34,031 bases of DNA, taken from Vicingaceae bacterium (lineage in GTDB: Bacteria > Bacteroidota > Bacteroidia > Flavobacteriales_E > Vicingaceae). Positions 8,161 through 17,263 of this stretch are shown here, in pieces. Numbering within the stretch: position 1 is the stretch's first letter; each line of letters begins with the position of its first letter. A program made the translations under genes and the position numbers. Under the pieces are notes generated by a model. The model had not been told where the DNA came from and did no database searches. It worked only from the letters and a program-made list of their open reading frames with translations. The stretch spans positions 1 to 34,031 of the forward strand of contig JAQXDJ010000303.1 of NCBI GenBank assembly GCA_029251425.1, given 5' to 3'.

Positions 8161-9803
8161 CGTTTAGATATTATTGAACGACTTTCTAAATCTATTACTT
8201 TAAGAACATAAACACCTGAAGTAATAGCACTAACATTTATTGTTTTTAATATTTCACTCCTATTCACATCGGCTTGATAAACTGTTCTTCCCATCATATC
8301 AACCATTTCAACAGCTATATTCTCAGTAAGTGGTTGTTCCCATTGAAGATTAAGTATATCTTGGGCAGGAATTGGGTAAACACTAAGTTTAGAAAAATAG
8401 GGGTTGTTTGACGCTGATGTTCCTGTACAAAGTGAGTTCAAATCTGTAACCTCAAAACTTTCAGAGCTTAAAAATCCGTCACCAGCAGTTATCCAAACCT
8501 GGTATTTACCTGGGCTAGTTATAGTGATAGATGCTGTTGTGTCTCCTGTACTCCAATAATACGATGGGTGTGCATTTAGTGTAGATAATTCCATTGTATT
8601 TTGATTACATGTAATTATTGGTCTATTTATTTCCCAAGGAATGTCTGATTTAATTGCTCTGTAAGAAGCAAATCCATCAACCAAATCAACCTCCATTACT
8701 TCATTCAGTCCAAGATCAAATTCTTGTATTGAGCTTCCTAAAGCATAATCAAAACCACCTCCCCAAGATATTAAGAAATTGTCATTACCTAAGCTTCTTC
8801 CGCTCCCCATAAACCCGCTATAAAAATTTAAAGGATGGTAGTATGATAATACAGGGTTTACTGTCATGTTAACATCATCCAAATCATAAATCAGCATTCT
8901 TGCAACAGCATGTGGAGTTGTAAAAGTAGCGTTATCGAACAATACAACTTGTCCGTTTGAAAAATATTGAGCATCATGCTGAGCTGTAAACTGAATGGTG
9001 TCGTTTAAGAAAGTAAACTCATTATTTTTTCCACCCAACCTCCACATTATTTGTCCTGTTTGGTAATTAATTCTTGTTATTTCATTTAACGACCTAGAAG
9101 ATATTACATAATTTCCATCATCGTCAACAAATAATGAATTAACGTGCGCATGATCTACCCTAAGTGAATCTGTAAAATAGTAAGGGTAAATATCAGAAAG
9201 AGCAAAATGGTCTAAAGACTTCCATTCTCCTACCAACACATTGTTTTGATCAAACTCTTGAATAATATGACCAATTACAACACAGTTAGGGTCTCCCGTC
9301 TGTCCGCTTTCCGTTGTTAATGCACTTGCATCCATTATCCGCTCTTCCATAGCCAAAAGATGATAATGCCCGTCAGGAGTAATTACAAAATCATGCCCAT
9401 CAAGTACGTATTGAGGAGAACAGGTTACAGTGTCTGTAATCTGAAAAGTACTGTCCATTATATAAATACTACCAGGCCCAAATAAAGCATCTGTAAATGA
9501 CATCCTACCATCATCATGTATTTGAAAATTACCAACTGCTTTTCTAGTATAAGGGGCTTCTGTTTCATTAGCAAATGGAAGGTAAAAAAGAAGGTCTCCT
9601 TCTTTATCTAAAATCATTACCGTGGATGGCCAATTAGATGTAGGAAGAGTCATATCTATTCCCGAAAAAAACAAGTAATTGTTATCATGAACTCCATTAA
9701 CGTTTACACTAAATGGGGGAACCACTAGAGGTAAATTAGTCTGTGCACTTATTTTTGTGATGAATGTAAATACTGACAGCAGTAAAAAAACAACTATTTT
9801 CAT
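8142..9803 (-). CDS. Secreted arylsulfotransferase (ASST)-like protein with T9SS type A C-terminal sorting domain
   Basis: Signal peptide; DHAHVNSLFVDDDGNYVISSRSLNEITRINYQTGQIMWRLGG and HDAQYFSNGQVVLFDNA are ASST-like. C-terminus PYFSKLSVYPIPAQDILNLQWEQ...GVYVLKVIDLESRSIISKRISI is a Por sorting domain. Confidence 0.85.
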   Translation of the reverse strand: MKIVVFLLLSVFTFITKISAQTNLPLVVPPFSVNVNGVHDNNYLFFSGIDMTLPTSNWPSTVMILDKEGDLLFYLPFANETEAPYTRKAVGNFQIHDDGRMSFTDALFGPGSIYIMDSTFQITDTVTCSPQYVLDGHDFVITPDGHYHLLAMEERIMDASALTTESGQTGDPNCVVIGHIIQEFDQNNVLVGEWKSLDHFALSDIYPYYFTDSLRVDHAHVNSLFVDDDGNYVISSRSLNEITRINYQTGQIMWRLGGKNNEFTFLNDTIQFTAQHDAQYFSNGQVVLFDNATFTTPHAVARMLIYDLDDVNMTVNPVLSYYHPLNFYSGFMGSGRSLGNDNFLISWGGGFDYALGSSIQEFDLGLNEVMEVDLVDGFASYRAIKSDIPWEINRPIITCNQNTMELSTLNAHPSYYWSTGDTTASITITSPGKYQVWITAGDGFLSSESFEVTDLNSLCTGTSASNNPYFSKLSVYPIPAQDILNLQWEQPLTENIAVEMVDMMGRTVYQADVNRSEILKTINVSAITSGVYVLKVIDLESRSIISKRISIGF

Positions 9804-9873
9804 AAAGCAATTATTTATACGTAGAAAGCTACAGAATCAATTAATGCTAAATACTCAAACTAGTTTTTTTCTC

Positions 9874-11148
9874 CTAAACTAAATCAAACCCTATATCTTT
9901 TCTATAGTTTTTCTTTTCGAAGTTAATCTTTTCGGCATTGGCAAAAGAATGACTTAAAGCTTCTTGAATAGTATCTCCAAAAGAAGTTAATGCCAACACT
10001 CTTCCTCCAGAAGTAACCACATTCTCACCGTCTTGTTTGGTTCCTGCATGAAAAGGAATGCTGTTTTCAATCGCATCAAAACCTGTCATTACCTTCCCTT
10101 TTTCGTAAGCTTCTGGGTAACCTCCAGAAACCAACATTACAGTAGTTGCAGTTCTTTCATCTACTTCAAACGTTTTTTCTCCTAACGTTTGATTGGCAAC
10201 ACCTTCAAATAAGTCTAATAAATCAGATTTTATTCTTGGAATAACAACTTCAGTTTCAGGGTCTCCCATTCTTACATTGTATTCTACAACAGAAGGATTT
10301 CCATTATCATTCATCAGTCCAATAAAAATAAATCCTTTGTAATCTATCCCATCAGCTTTTAATCCTGCAATTGTTGGTTTTACTACTAGCTCTTCTACTT
10401 TATCTAAATAAGCTTGATCAGCAAATGGAACTGGAGAAATTGCTCCCATTCCCCCTGTATTTAATCCTACATCTCCCTCTCCAATTCTTTTATAATCTTT
10501 TGCCGAAGGCAATATTTTATAACTTTCTCCATCTGTTAAAACAAACACCGAAAGCTCTATTCCGTGTAAAAATTCTTCAATAACCACTGTTGCTGATGCA
10601 TTTCCAAACTTTCCGTTGGTCATGTTTGCTAATTCAGTTTTAGCTTCAGCTAAATCATCTAAAATCAGCACTCCTTTTCCTGCCGCTAAACCATCTGCTT
10701 TTAACACGTAAGGTGGTTTTAAACTTTCTAAGAAAGTATAACCAGCCTCTAAATTAGCAGTTGTAAAGCTTTGGTATTTTGCTGTTGGTACTCCGTGTTT
10801 CTCCATGAATATCTTAGAGAACTCTTTACTTCCTTCTAATTCAGCTCCATCTTTCTTTGGCCCAATTACACCAACATTCTTTAACTCTTCGTCAGCCAAA
10901 AAGAAATCATGTACTCCATTTACCAATGGATCTTCGGGCCCAACAACAACAATTTTAATATCGTTTACTAAAACAAACTCTTTAATCGCATCAAAATCAT
11001 TCACTCCTATTTCAACATTAGTTCCAACAGCAGCAGTTCCAGCATTTCCTGGGGCAATAAACAAGTTATTTAACTTTTTACTTTGAGCTAATTTCCATGC
11101 AAATGCATGCTCTCTTCCTCCTGATCCTAATATTAATACGTTCATCAA
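9874..11148 (-). CDS. purD: Phosphoribosylamine--glycine ligase
   Basis: MNVLILGSGGREHAFAWKL..., LKADGLAAGKGV, NVRMGDPETEVVIPRIKSDL. Confidence 0.97.
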   Translation of the reverse strand: MMNVLILGSGGREHAFAWKLAQSKKLNNLFIAPGNAGTAAVGTNVEIGVNDFDAIKEFVLVNDIKIVVVGPEDPLVNGVHDFFLADEELKNVGVIGPKKDGAELEGSKEFSKIFMEKHGVPTAKYQSFTTANLEAGYTFLESLKPPYVLKADGLAAGKGVLILDDLAEAKTELANMTNGKFGNASATVVIEEFLHGIELSVFVLTDGESYKILPSAKDYKRIGEGDVGLNTGGMGAISPVPFADQAYLDKVEELVVKPTIAGLKADGIDYKGFIFIGLMNDNGNPSVVEYNVRMGDPETEVVIPRIKSDLLDLFEGVANQTLGEKTFEVDERTATTVMLVSGGYPEAYEKGKVMTGFDAIENSIPFHAGTKQDGENVVTSGGRVLALTSFGDTIQEALSHSFANAEKINFEKKNYRKDIGFDLV

Positions 11149-11170
11149 TAATGTGTTTAATAAGTTGATG

Positions 11171-11178
11171 CAAAAGTA
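11171..11178 (-). promoter_or_regulatory. -7 box TACTTTTG upstream of purD
   Basis: CAAAAGTA on +; exact TAnnTTTG match on -. Confidence 0.45.
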
Positions 11179-11228
11179 AAAAAACCGCTTCGCTAATGGA
11201 AGAAGATTTTAATTTAGTTATAAAAAGA

Positions 11229-11250
11229 AGCCCCAAATAAATTTGGGGCT
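11229..11250 (-). terminator. Rho-independent terminator for the 11294-11809 lipoprotein gene
   Basis: AGCCCCAAAT-AA-ATTTGGGGCT perfect 10-bp stem, followed on - by TTCTTTTTA. Confidence 0.8.
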
Positions 11251-11293
11251 CCTTTCCACTCCTAAAAGTGTGAACTAAAAAAGTCTTTAGTAT

Positions 11294-11809
11294 TTATTTT
11301 ACGATACTTGTAAATTTACCATTGGTAATTTTTGTACTATCATTCATGGTAACAGTAAAAGTTCCTGTTACACCATTAATAGTATCTAACGCACTTACAA
11401 CAACTGTTCCGTAAGCTGGGTTTACAACTCCGCCAGCAGCAGAATAATATTGAACATTAGCTGATGACCCTGGTATTGCTAAACCATCAACATTGTACGT
11501 TCCTGCTACCAATCCTTCAATATCCAACTCTATTTGCTCAAATGAATTTCCTGATCCGTTTTCCCAGTAAACCCTTGTTCTACTTCCATTATAAACAAAA
11601 AGTTTAGCTGGACCACTTTTATTAACCGACCCATAATCCATACAAAATCCAGGGTCTCCATTACATGGGTCTGATGTTGGTGCAGGTGTTGGTGCGGGAG
11701 TAGCTGTTGTTGTTGCTACTGGAGCTGGAGTATCTTCTTCTTTTTTACAAGCAGTAAACATTACTATTGCTGCTGAAATCATCAATGTACTTAAAACTAT
11801 TTTTCTCAT
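11294..11809 (-). CDS. Lipoprotein of unknown function with a Pro/Thr/Ala linker
   Basis: MRKIVLSTLMISAAIVMFTACKKEE lipobox, then TPAPVATTTATPAPTPAPTSDP and a beta-rich domain. Confidence 0.8.
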   Translation of the reverse strand: MRKIVLSTLMISAAIVMFTACKKEEDTPAPVATTTATPAPTPAPTSDPCNGDPGFCMDYGSVNKSGPAKLFVYNGSRTRVYWENGSGNSFEQIELDIEGLVAGTYNVDGLAIPGSSANVQYYSAAGGVVNPAYGTVVVSALDTINGVTGTFTVTMNDSTKITNGKFTSIVK

Positions 11810-11862
11810 ATCTTTTAAATTTTAATTTTCTGTAAAGGTCATCCTCTCTTCAACAAATGACA

Positions 11863-11880
11863 ATACGTCATTTGCCTTAT
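11863..11880. promoter_or_regulatory. Copy 1 of the 18-bp dyad element (ATACGTCATTTGCCTTAT)
   Basis: 15/18 identical to the copy at 15232; 53 nt upstream of the lipoprotein ATG. Confidence 0.5.
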
Positions 11881-11925
11881 TTACATAAAACACCCACAAA
11901 AGTTGCAGGTGCTTTATAAATTATT

Positions 11926-13701
11926 TTATTGTTGCATTGGATCAAACTTTCCAAACCAAAGTTGATTCCCCCATCTTTCATTTCCTTTAATTCCACCTTT
12001 ACGTTTTCTAGCACAGTAAACAATTTGTTTGCCTCCATTAATACTAAAGTATGGCAAGTCTTTCCCTTTTCCATCATCCTCTAAATCGATGTACAAGTAA
12101 AAGTCATCTCCACCAAAATTATTAAAATTAGAAACCATTCCAGATTTTACATTAATCTTACCCATCATCCCTTTATAAAGAGGTGTATAAACACAAGTTG
12201 TAGTTCTAGTATTTCCACTTGTTTCAGAAGAGCAATCTACATCAATATCTCCACATAAAAATACATTCCAGAACAACTCATCTTTGTTTGTAGGAGATTC
12301 AAACACTGTAGATTCTGCTGGATAAGATTTTGCTCCTCCAGCCCCTCCTAAAAGACCTGCAGATTTTGCAGTGTTTTGAACACCATAATAACGTTTAAAT
12401 ACTCCTGTTTTATCAAATTGAAACATTAATAAGTCTTTATAAACTCTTCCTTTCACATCTCCAACATTATCATATTTAAAATCTTGACCTGTTATAAAAA
12501 TATCTCCCGAGCTTGTTACACTAACACCATTTAACACAAACTTTTTACCATCAAATTCTCTTAATTTTTTCTGGTCTCCTGGCTTTACTCCTTTTGCATT
12601 AATATCGTCAATAGAAACAGCAGAAACAAATTCAGCTTTTCCTCCACTTAATTTAACCACCTGTAAAAATCCATACTTCATACTTTCTAATGTATTCATT
12701 CTTTGCTCAGCAGTTCCTGCACCTGGAGCAGCATCAGCAGTAATACAAAATGGCGCTTTAGTAAACTTCTTTTCTGGTTTATTAATATTTCCTGCGCCAT
12801 ATAAATACAATTCGTTACCAACATAATAAGCATCAAAAATTGCCCATTCATTACATTTAGTATTAAAATTAAATCGTTCAGTAACGTTTCCTGCGCCATC
12901 TACTTTTACACAAGTTAATTGAGTCGGATCATCTGCTTGTACTTTACCCATTCCTTGCCCTCCATAATTCTGAAAAACCATTATCCATTCATCTTTATCT
13001 TCAAGTTCAGCCGAATATAATAGTGCTTGTGGATGTTCAAAATTTAAAGGTGTCTTTTTTATAATATTCAAATCCTTATCAATGTGCATAATTTGGTATT
13101 CTCTACCTGCATTTTTAGACATCCTTATAATACCCGTATTAATTAAAGCACAAACCAACAATTCTCCTTTGTCCGATAAGTCTCTGTGTGACGTGTAGTA
13201 TAATTTTCTTTTTTTATCCCCACCGTCTGTTCCTAATTGCTTTGGCTTTTCTTTTGCTAACAATGTTTTTGTTGTCTCATAACCGCCTTTCCACCAGTTC
13301 CATTGGTTAACATACTGTGTCTTTTTTAGCACCAACTTCCCCATCATATTTGGACTTGCTGTTACTCCTGTTACTTCCCAATAATCTCCTTTGTAAGTTT
13401 TGTTTTTTGATCTTTTTCTTCTTGACTTTCTCTCTTCTTCAACAGAATTACTAATCAAATTAAAATCATAATCAAATTTGTAGATTTCGTATTTTGCTTT
13501 TCTAGCATTGTCTTTTGTTACAAAAACCATATCAAATTGCTTCTTAGCATCATCAACAACTACATCTCCTAAATAACCTTTTCTTTTAGATTTTCTTGTT
13601 AATTCAACAACTTGTTCTTTTGCTAATTTTTGAGCTGAAACATCATTTAAACTAAATGCGCTTATTAAAAAAGCCCCTACTATAAATTTTACTTTTTTCA
13701 T
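11926..13701 (-). CDS. Secreted protein of unknown function (591 aa)
   Basis: Signal peptide MKKVKFIVGAFLISAFSLNDVSAQ; no family recognised. Confidence 0.8.
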   Translation of the reverse strand: MKKVKFIVGAFLISAFSLNDVSAQKLAKEQVVELTRKSKRKGYLGDVVVDDAKKQFDMVFVTKDNARKAKYEIYKFDYDFNLISNSVEEERKSRRKRSKNKTYKGDYWEVTGVTASPNMMGKLVLKKTQYVNQWNWWKGGYETTKTLLAKEKPKQLGTDGGDKKRKLYYTSHRDLSDKGELLVCALINTGIIRMSKNAGREYQIMHIDKDLNIIKKTPLNFEHPQALLYSAELEDKDEWIMVFQNYGGQGMGKVQADDPTQLTCVKVDGAGNVTERFNFNTKCNEWAIFDAYYVGNELYLYGAGNINKPEKKFTKAPFCITADAAPGAGTAEQRMNTLESMKYGFLQVVKLSGGKAEFVSAVSIDDINAKGVKPGDQKKLREFDGKKFVLNGVSVTSSGDIFITGQDFKYDNVGDVKGRVYKDLLMFQFDKTGVFKRYYGVQNTAKSAGLLGGAGGAKSYPAESTVFESPTNKDELFWNVFLCGDIDVDCSSETSGNTRTTTCVYTPLYKGMMGKINVKSGMVSNFNNFGGDDFYLYIDLEDDGKGKDLPYFSINGGKQIVYCARKRKGGIKGNERWGNQLWFGKFDPMQQ

Positions 13702-13759
13702 CTTTTTTTGATTTTATTAGTTCACGCTACAAAGATTTGAGAATTACTGTTTTCTAACA

Positions 13760-13777
13760 ATAGGGCATTTGTCGTAT
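13760..13777. promoter_or_regulatory. Copy 2 of the 18-bp dyad element (ATAGGGCATTTGTCGTAT)
   Basis: 17/18 identical to the copy at 15232; 58 nt upstream of the 591-aa gene ATG on -, and 43 nt upstream of the 13821 ORF on +. Confidence 0.6.
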
Positions 13778-13792
13778 ATTTTAAATTACGCC

Positions 13793-13800
13793 TATATTTG
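13793..13800 (+). promoter_or_regulatory. -7 box TATATTTG upstream of the 13821 ORF
   Basis: Exact TAnnTTTG match; a TTTG lies 21 nt upstream, inside dyad copy 2. Confidence 0.5.
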
Positions 13801-13820
13801 CCCGCTATTAATTTATTCTC

Positions 13821-14240
13821 ATGCTTAACAAAAAACATAAAATACTAATTGGCTTTATCGCTTTTATCATTGTAGTGCTTATTGCAATACCTATGATCCC
13901 CAAAAACTATATCAATAATAATGGTAAAGAGTTAATAGGAAGAACAATTAACCTTGAAGGATTGAGCTTAAACTATTTTACTGGAGGGTTAAGCTTAGGC
14001 GAATTATTAATTTATGAAGAAAACGGTAAAGACACTTTTTTATATGTTAATGATTTAAGTGTAAATCCAAATGTAATGGCTTGCATTGGTCAAAATTATG
14101 TTATTGAAGAAATTACTATTGATAGATTAAAATGTAACACTGTGCTAACAGATACTATTTTTAACTTTAACAGTATTATTACTCATTTTGATGATACAAC
14201 AACCGTTGAGGAAGAGGATACTTCATCAGTTAATTGCTAA
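13821..14240 (+). pseudogene. N-terminal fragment of an AsmA-like/DUF748-type protein
   Basis: 139 aa: signal anchor, then GKELIGRTINLEGLSLNYFTGGLSLGELLIYEENGKDTFLYVNDLSVN, the start of large DUF748-type proteins. Ends abruptly after the acidic linker. Confidence 0.55.
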
Positions 14241-14529
14241 AGACACTTCAGGAACTACAGTTGTTTTATATAAATATCGCGTAAAAGAAGTAAAAAGAAT
14301 GCCATTGTTAATGAGAAAAAACAAAGGTGTTATTGTAGATGGGAAATGGAAAGATTTAGTTGTTACGTTTTCTAACACAGGTAAGGTAACTTCCTACGAA
14401 ACTTTACCTGAAGAATTGGTTACCGATTATGAAAAAAAATCCATTGACCCGAATAAGTTAATTCAATCTATTACTACTGCTTTAACAGTAATACTCCCTG
14501 CAGTGTTGGTTTACTTTTCAGTAAAGTAA
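14188..14529 (+). CDS. Short ORF in a different frame; C-terminal part of a membrane-anchored protein (possible fragment)
   Basis: 113 aa; credible protein-like sequence from about LIAKDTSGTTVVLYKYRVKEVKRM to a hydrophobic C-terminus. Overlaps the preceding ORF out of frame. Confidence 0.45.
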   Translation: MMIQQPLRKRILHQLIAKDTSGTTVVLYKYRVKEVKRMPLLMRKNKGVIVDGKWKDLVVTFSNTGKVTSYETLPEELVTDYEKKSIDPNKLIQSITTALTVILPAVLVYFSVK

Positions 14530-14532
14530 GCT

Positions 14533-15183
14533 TTATAAAATATTCAGCTTCATTCCTTTTTGTACCGCCTCCATTTTATTGTGTACTTGTAGTTTTTTAT
14601 AAATATTTTCAATGTGCTTACGAACGGTTGAAGGGCTCAAAATTAAATTTTCTGCAATTTGCTGATAATTTAACCCTTTAGATAATTGCTCTAAAACTTC
14701 AGTTTCTCTTTTTGTAAGTGTAATTTCTTCTTGCTGAATTTTGTCTCCTGTCATTCGGGATGGATTACGCAAAATGTTTAATGCTTTTAACGCAACAGAA
14801 GGAGTCATTGCTGCTCCACCGTCTAATACATCTACAATTGATTTATGTAAGTCTTCAGGATTGGTTTCTTTCAATAAATAACCGTCTGCTCCAGCTTGTA
14901 TTGCTCTAAAAATATTGTCATCATCATCAAAAACTGTCAGCATTAAAATTTTAATATGAGGGTATTTATTTTTAACATATTCTGTTGTTTGAATACCATC
15001 CATTTCTGGCATTTGGATGTCCATTAAAATAACATCAACATTATGATCTTGCGTTAATTTTCCAATAAAATCATTTCCATTAGTGCCCCTAAATTTAAAT
15101 TTTAAATCCTCAAAAAAAGAAATTTTCTCTTGTACTGCCTTTGCTAAAAATCCGTTATCCTCTGCTACCGCTATTTTAATCAT
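14533..15183 (-). CDS. NarL/FixJ (LuxR HTH) two-component response regulator
   Basis: MIKIAVAEDNGFL, VILMDIQMPEMDGIQTTEYV, LLKETNPEDL, and LTKRETEVLEQLSKGLNYQQIAENLILSPSTVRKHIENIYKKLQVHNK. Start set to ATG 15183 because the -7 box at 15202-15209 lies inside the longer ORF. Confidence 0.95.
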   Translation of the reverse strand: MIKIAVAEDNGFLAKAVQEKISFFEDLKFKFRGTNGNDFIGKLTQDHNVDVILMDIQMPEMDGIQTTEYVKNKYPHIKILMLTVFDDDDNIFRAIQAGADGYLLKETNPEDLHKSIVDVLDGGAAMTPSVALKALNILRNPSRMTGDKIQQEEITLTKRETEVLEQLSKGLNYQQIAENLILSPSTVRKHIENIYKKLQVHNKMEAVQKGMKLNIL

Positions 15184-15201
15184 AGTTCTAAAATTATTAC
15201 T

Positions 15202-15209
15202 CAAAGATA
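15202..15209 (-). promoter_or_regulatory. -7 box TATCTTTG upstream of the response regulator
   Basis: CAAAGATA on +; exact TAnnTTTG match on -. Confidence 0.6.
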
Positions 15210-15231
15210 TTGACTTCATCTTGTTTTAGCT

Positions 15232-15249
15232 ATACGGCATTTGTCGTAT
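15232..15249. promoter_or_regulatory. Copy 3 of the 18-bp dyad element (ATACGGCATTTGTCGTAT)
   Basis: Imperfect palindrome (7 of 9 symmetric pairs), 48 nt upstream of the regulator ATG. Confidence 0.65.
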
Positions 15250-15259
15250 TTCGTTTAAA

Positions 15260-17263
15260 CTATTTTGGTAGAGTTAACAATATCTCTGTTCCTTTATTGG
15301 GCTCTGAAATCATATCAAAGGTAGCATTTATTACTAATGCCCTATTTCTCATATTTTCTAACCCATCTCCTAATTCTATTTCAGTTAAATTAAATCCTAT
15401 ACCATCATCTTTAATAGAAACCTGTATTTCCTCCTTTTTTTCTGAAATGTTTAACAATACCGAAGTTGCTGCAGAGTATTTCATTGCATTGTTTATTGCC
15501 TCCTGTACAACACGATAAATACTAACTCCTTGAATAGAATTCAATTGAATATCTGATTTTAAATCTGAATTAAATTCAAATTTAGTTTGCTCTTGAGCCA
15601 AGCTAGCATTTTTAATATAATTATACAGTCGCGCTTTTAAGTCTTCAAAAGAAATTTCATCTTTATTTAATGCCCAAATAGTATCTCTTAACTGGGTAAT
15701 GGTGCCTTTAGTAAAAGTAGTTATGTCGATTAGTTTTTGTTTTAATTTAGCATCCAAATCATTAAACACAAAACTCATATTATCAACCGAAGAAATAATA
15801 AAGGTTAACTGCGAACCAATATTATCGTGTAAACTATTAGAAATTTGTAAGCGTTCTTGATGCAATTCGTTTTGAATGTTTATTCGAGCTATTTCATCCT
15901 TTAATAAATTTTCCTCTTGTAGTCTTAATTGCTTTTGCTTCTGAGTACGATATACAAAACCACCTATAAGCACAATAAATGCAATTAATAGTCCCAACCC
16001 TAAAAGTAAATAATCGCGTTGTTTTACTTGTAGTTGCTGAGAGGTTATTTCTAGTTGTTGAGAGGCTATTTCTTTTTCTTTTTTTTCTGTTTCGTACTGT
16101 GTATTTAACAACGCTATTTGTTCATTTGTTGCCTCATTCAACATGGAGTCTTTAATGAGTTTAAATTTTTGATGAGCAAAAAATGCTAATTCATATTGAT
16201 TTAACTTTTCATAAGCTTCAGACAAGCCTAAATAGTTATCTCTAGATGTTTCTAAATGTCCTGTTTGCTTAGAAAATTCTAAACTTTGATTGAAATAATT
16301 TATCGCTTCTTTATATTTTTTAGTTCCAATAAAAACTGCTCCTAAATTATTATACAAGATAGATTGGCCTTCAATATCATTTGATTCTACCCTGATCTTT
16401 AATGCTTTACGAAGGTTTTGTTCTGCTAAAGCATAGTTTTCTAGTTTTTGTTGTGTCACCCCTAAATTTCCATAGCCCATAGCAATAGTACGTAAATCAC
16501 CACTCATTTCCCCAACAGTTATAGCTTGTTGGTAATACAACAAAGCCGAATCTAATTGAAGCATTTCATCATAGATATTCCCTAAGTTTAATAAAATCAA
16601 AGCCTCCTTTTTTAAACTATTTTGCTTGCGGTTAATATTTAAGGCTTTCTGATAATAAAGAATCGCATCTTCAAACTTTTGTTGTTTGTAAAAAATTAGC
16701 CCTAAATTATTTGTGCTTGATGCAATACCTGAGCTATCTTTAATTTGTTCCCTAACCTTTAAAGCCTGTATATAATAAGATGTTGCCTTGTCGTAATCTC
16801 CTTTACTCATAACTACATTTCCTAAGTTGTTTAGAGAAGCGCCCATTCCAACACTATCATTAAGTCGTTTTCGCATTTCTAAAGCCTTTAAAAAATAAAC
16901 CTCAGTACTATCATAATGTCCCATATAAACATGATAAATTCCCAATTGATTATAAGCTGTGCTTAACTGTTTTGGGCTAAAAGAATTTGTAGCAATAATT
17001 TCTCGATATAAGTTAATTGATTTTTCTAGTTCCCCAGTTTGTGCATATTGGTTTCCAAAATGTTTAGCAACAGTTAATACCCCGTCTAAATAGTGTTGTT
17101 TTTTAGCATAACGCATTGCCTCATCGGCATAACTTATAGATGAGTCAGTACTCTCTGTTTGTTTAGCTTGTTCTAGCAAACTAAAAACAATTAAAGAATC
17201 TTCATTTGCACTTACAGAAGTTGTAAAAAGCAAACATAAGGCGATATTTAAGATGCTTTTCAT
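15260..17263 (-). CDS. TPR-repeat sensor histidine kinase (HisKA_3 + HATPase_c)
   Basis: Signal peptide, multiple TPRs, one TM segment, ISNSLHDNIGSQLTFI, N-box QEAINNAMKYS, DDGIGF, GDGLENMRNRA. Confidence 0.93.
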   Translation of the reverse strand: MKSILNIALCLLFTTSVSANEDSLIVFSLLEQAKQTESTDSSISYADEAMRYAKKQHYLDGVLTVAKHFGNQYAQTGELEKSINLYREIIATNSFSPKQLSTAYNQLGIYHVYMGHYDSTEVYFLKALEMRKRLNDSVGMGASLNNLGNVVMSKGDYDKATSYYIQALKVREQIKDSSGIASSTNNLGLIFYKQQKFEDAILYYQKALNINRKQNSLKKEALILLNLGNIYDEMLQLDSALLYYQQAITVGEMSGDLRTIAMGYGNLGVTQQKLENYALAEQNLRKALKIRVESNDIEGQSILYNNLGAVFIGTKKYKEAINYFNQSLEFSKQTGHLETSRDNYLGLSEAYEKLNQYELAFFAHQKFKLIKDSMLNEATNEQIALLNTQYETEKKEKEIASQQLEITSQQLQVKQRDYLLLGLGLLIAFIVLIGGFVYRTQKQKQLRLQEENLLKDEIARINIQNELHQERLQISNSLHDNIGSQLTFIISSVDNMSFVFNDLDAKLKQKLIDITTFTKGTITQLRDTIWALNKDEISFEDLKARLYNYIKNASLAQEQTKFEFNSDLKSDIQLNSIQGVSIYRVVQEAINNAMKYSAATSVLLNISEKKEEIQVSIKDDGIGFNLTEIELGDGLENMRNRALVINATFDMISEPNKGTEILLTLPK

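Noticed and set aside
10371-11086. Plus-strand ORFs 10371..10583 and 10805..11086
   Set aside because: Antisense to purD, low-complexity translations, no family signature; explained by codon bias of the real gene.
11877-12077. 66-aa minus ORF near the 3' end of the 591-aa gene
   Set aside because: Out-of-frame overlap with the real gene tail; no protein-like signature.
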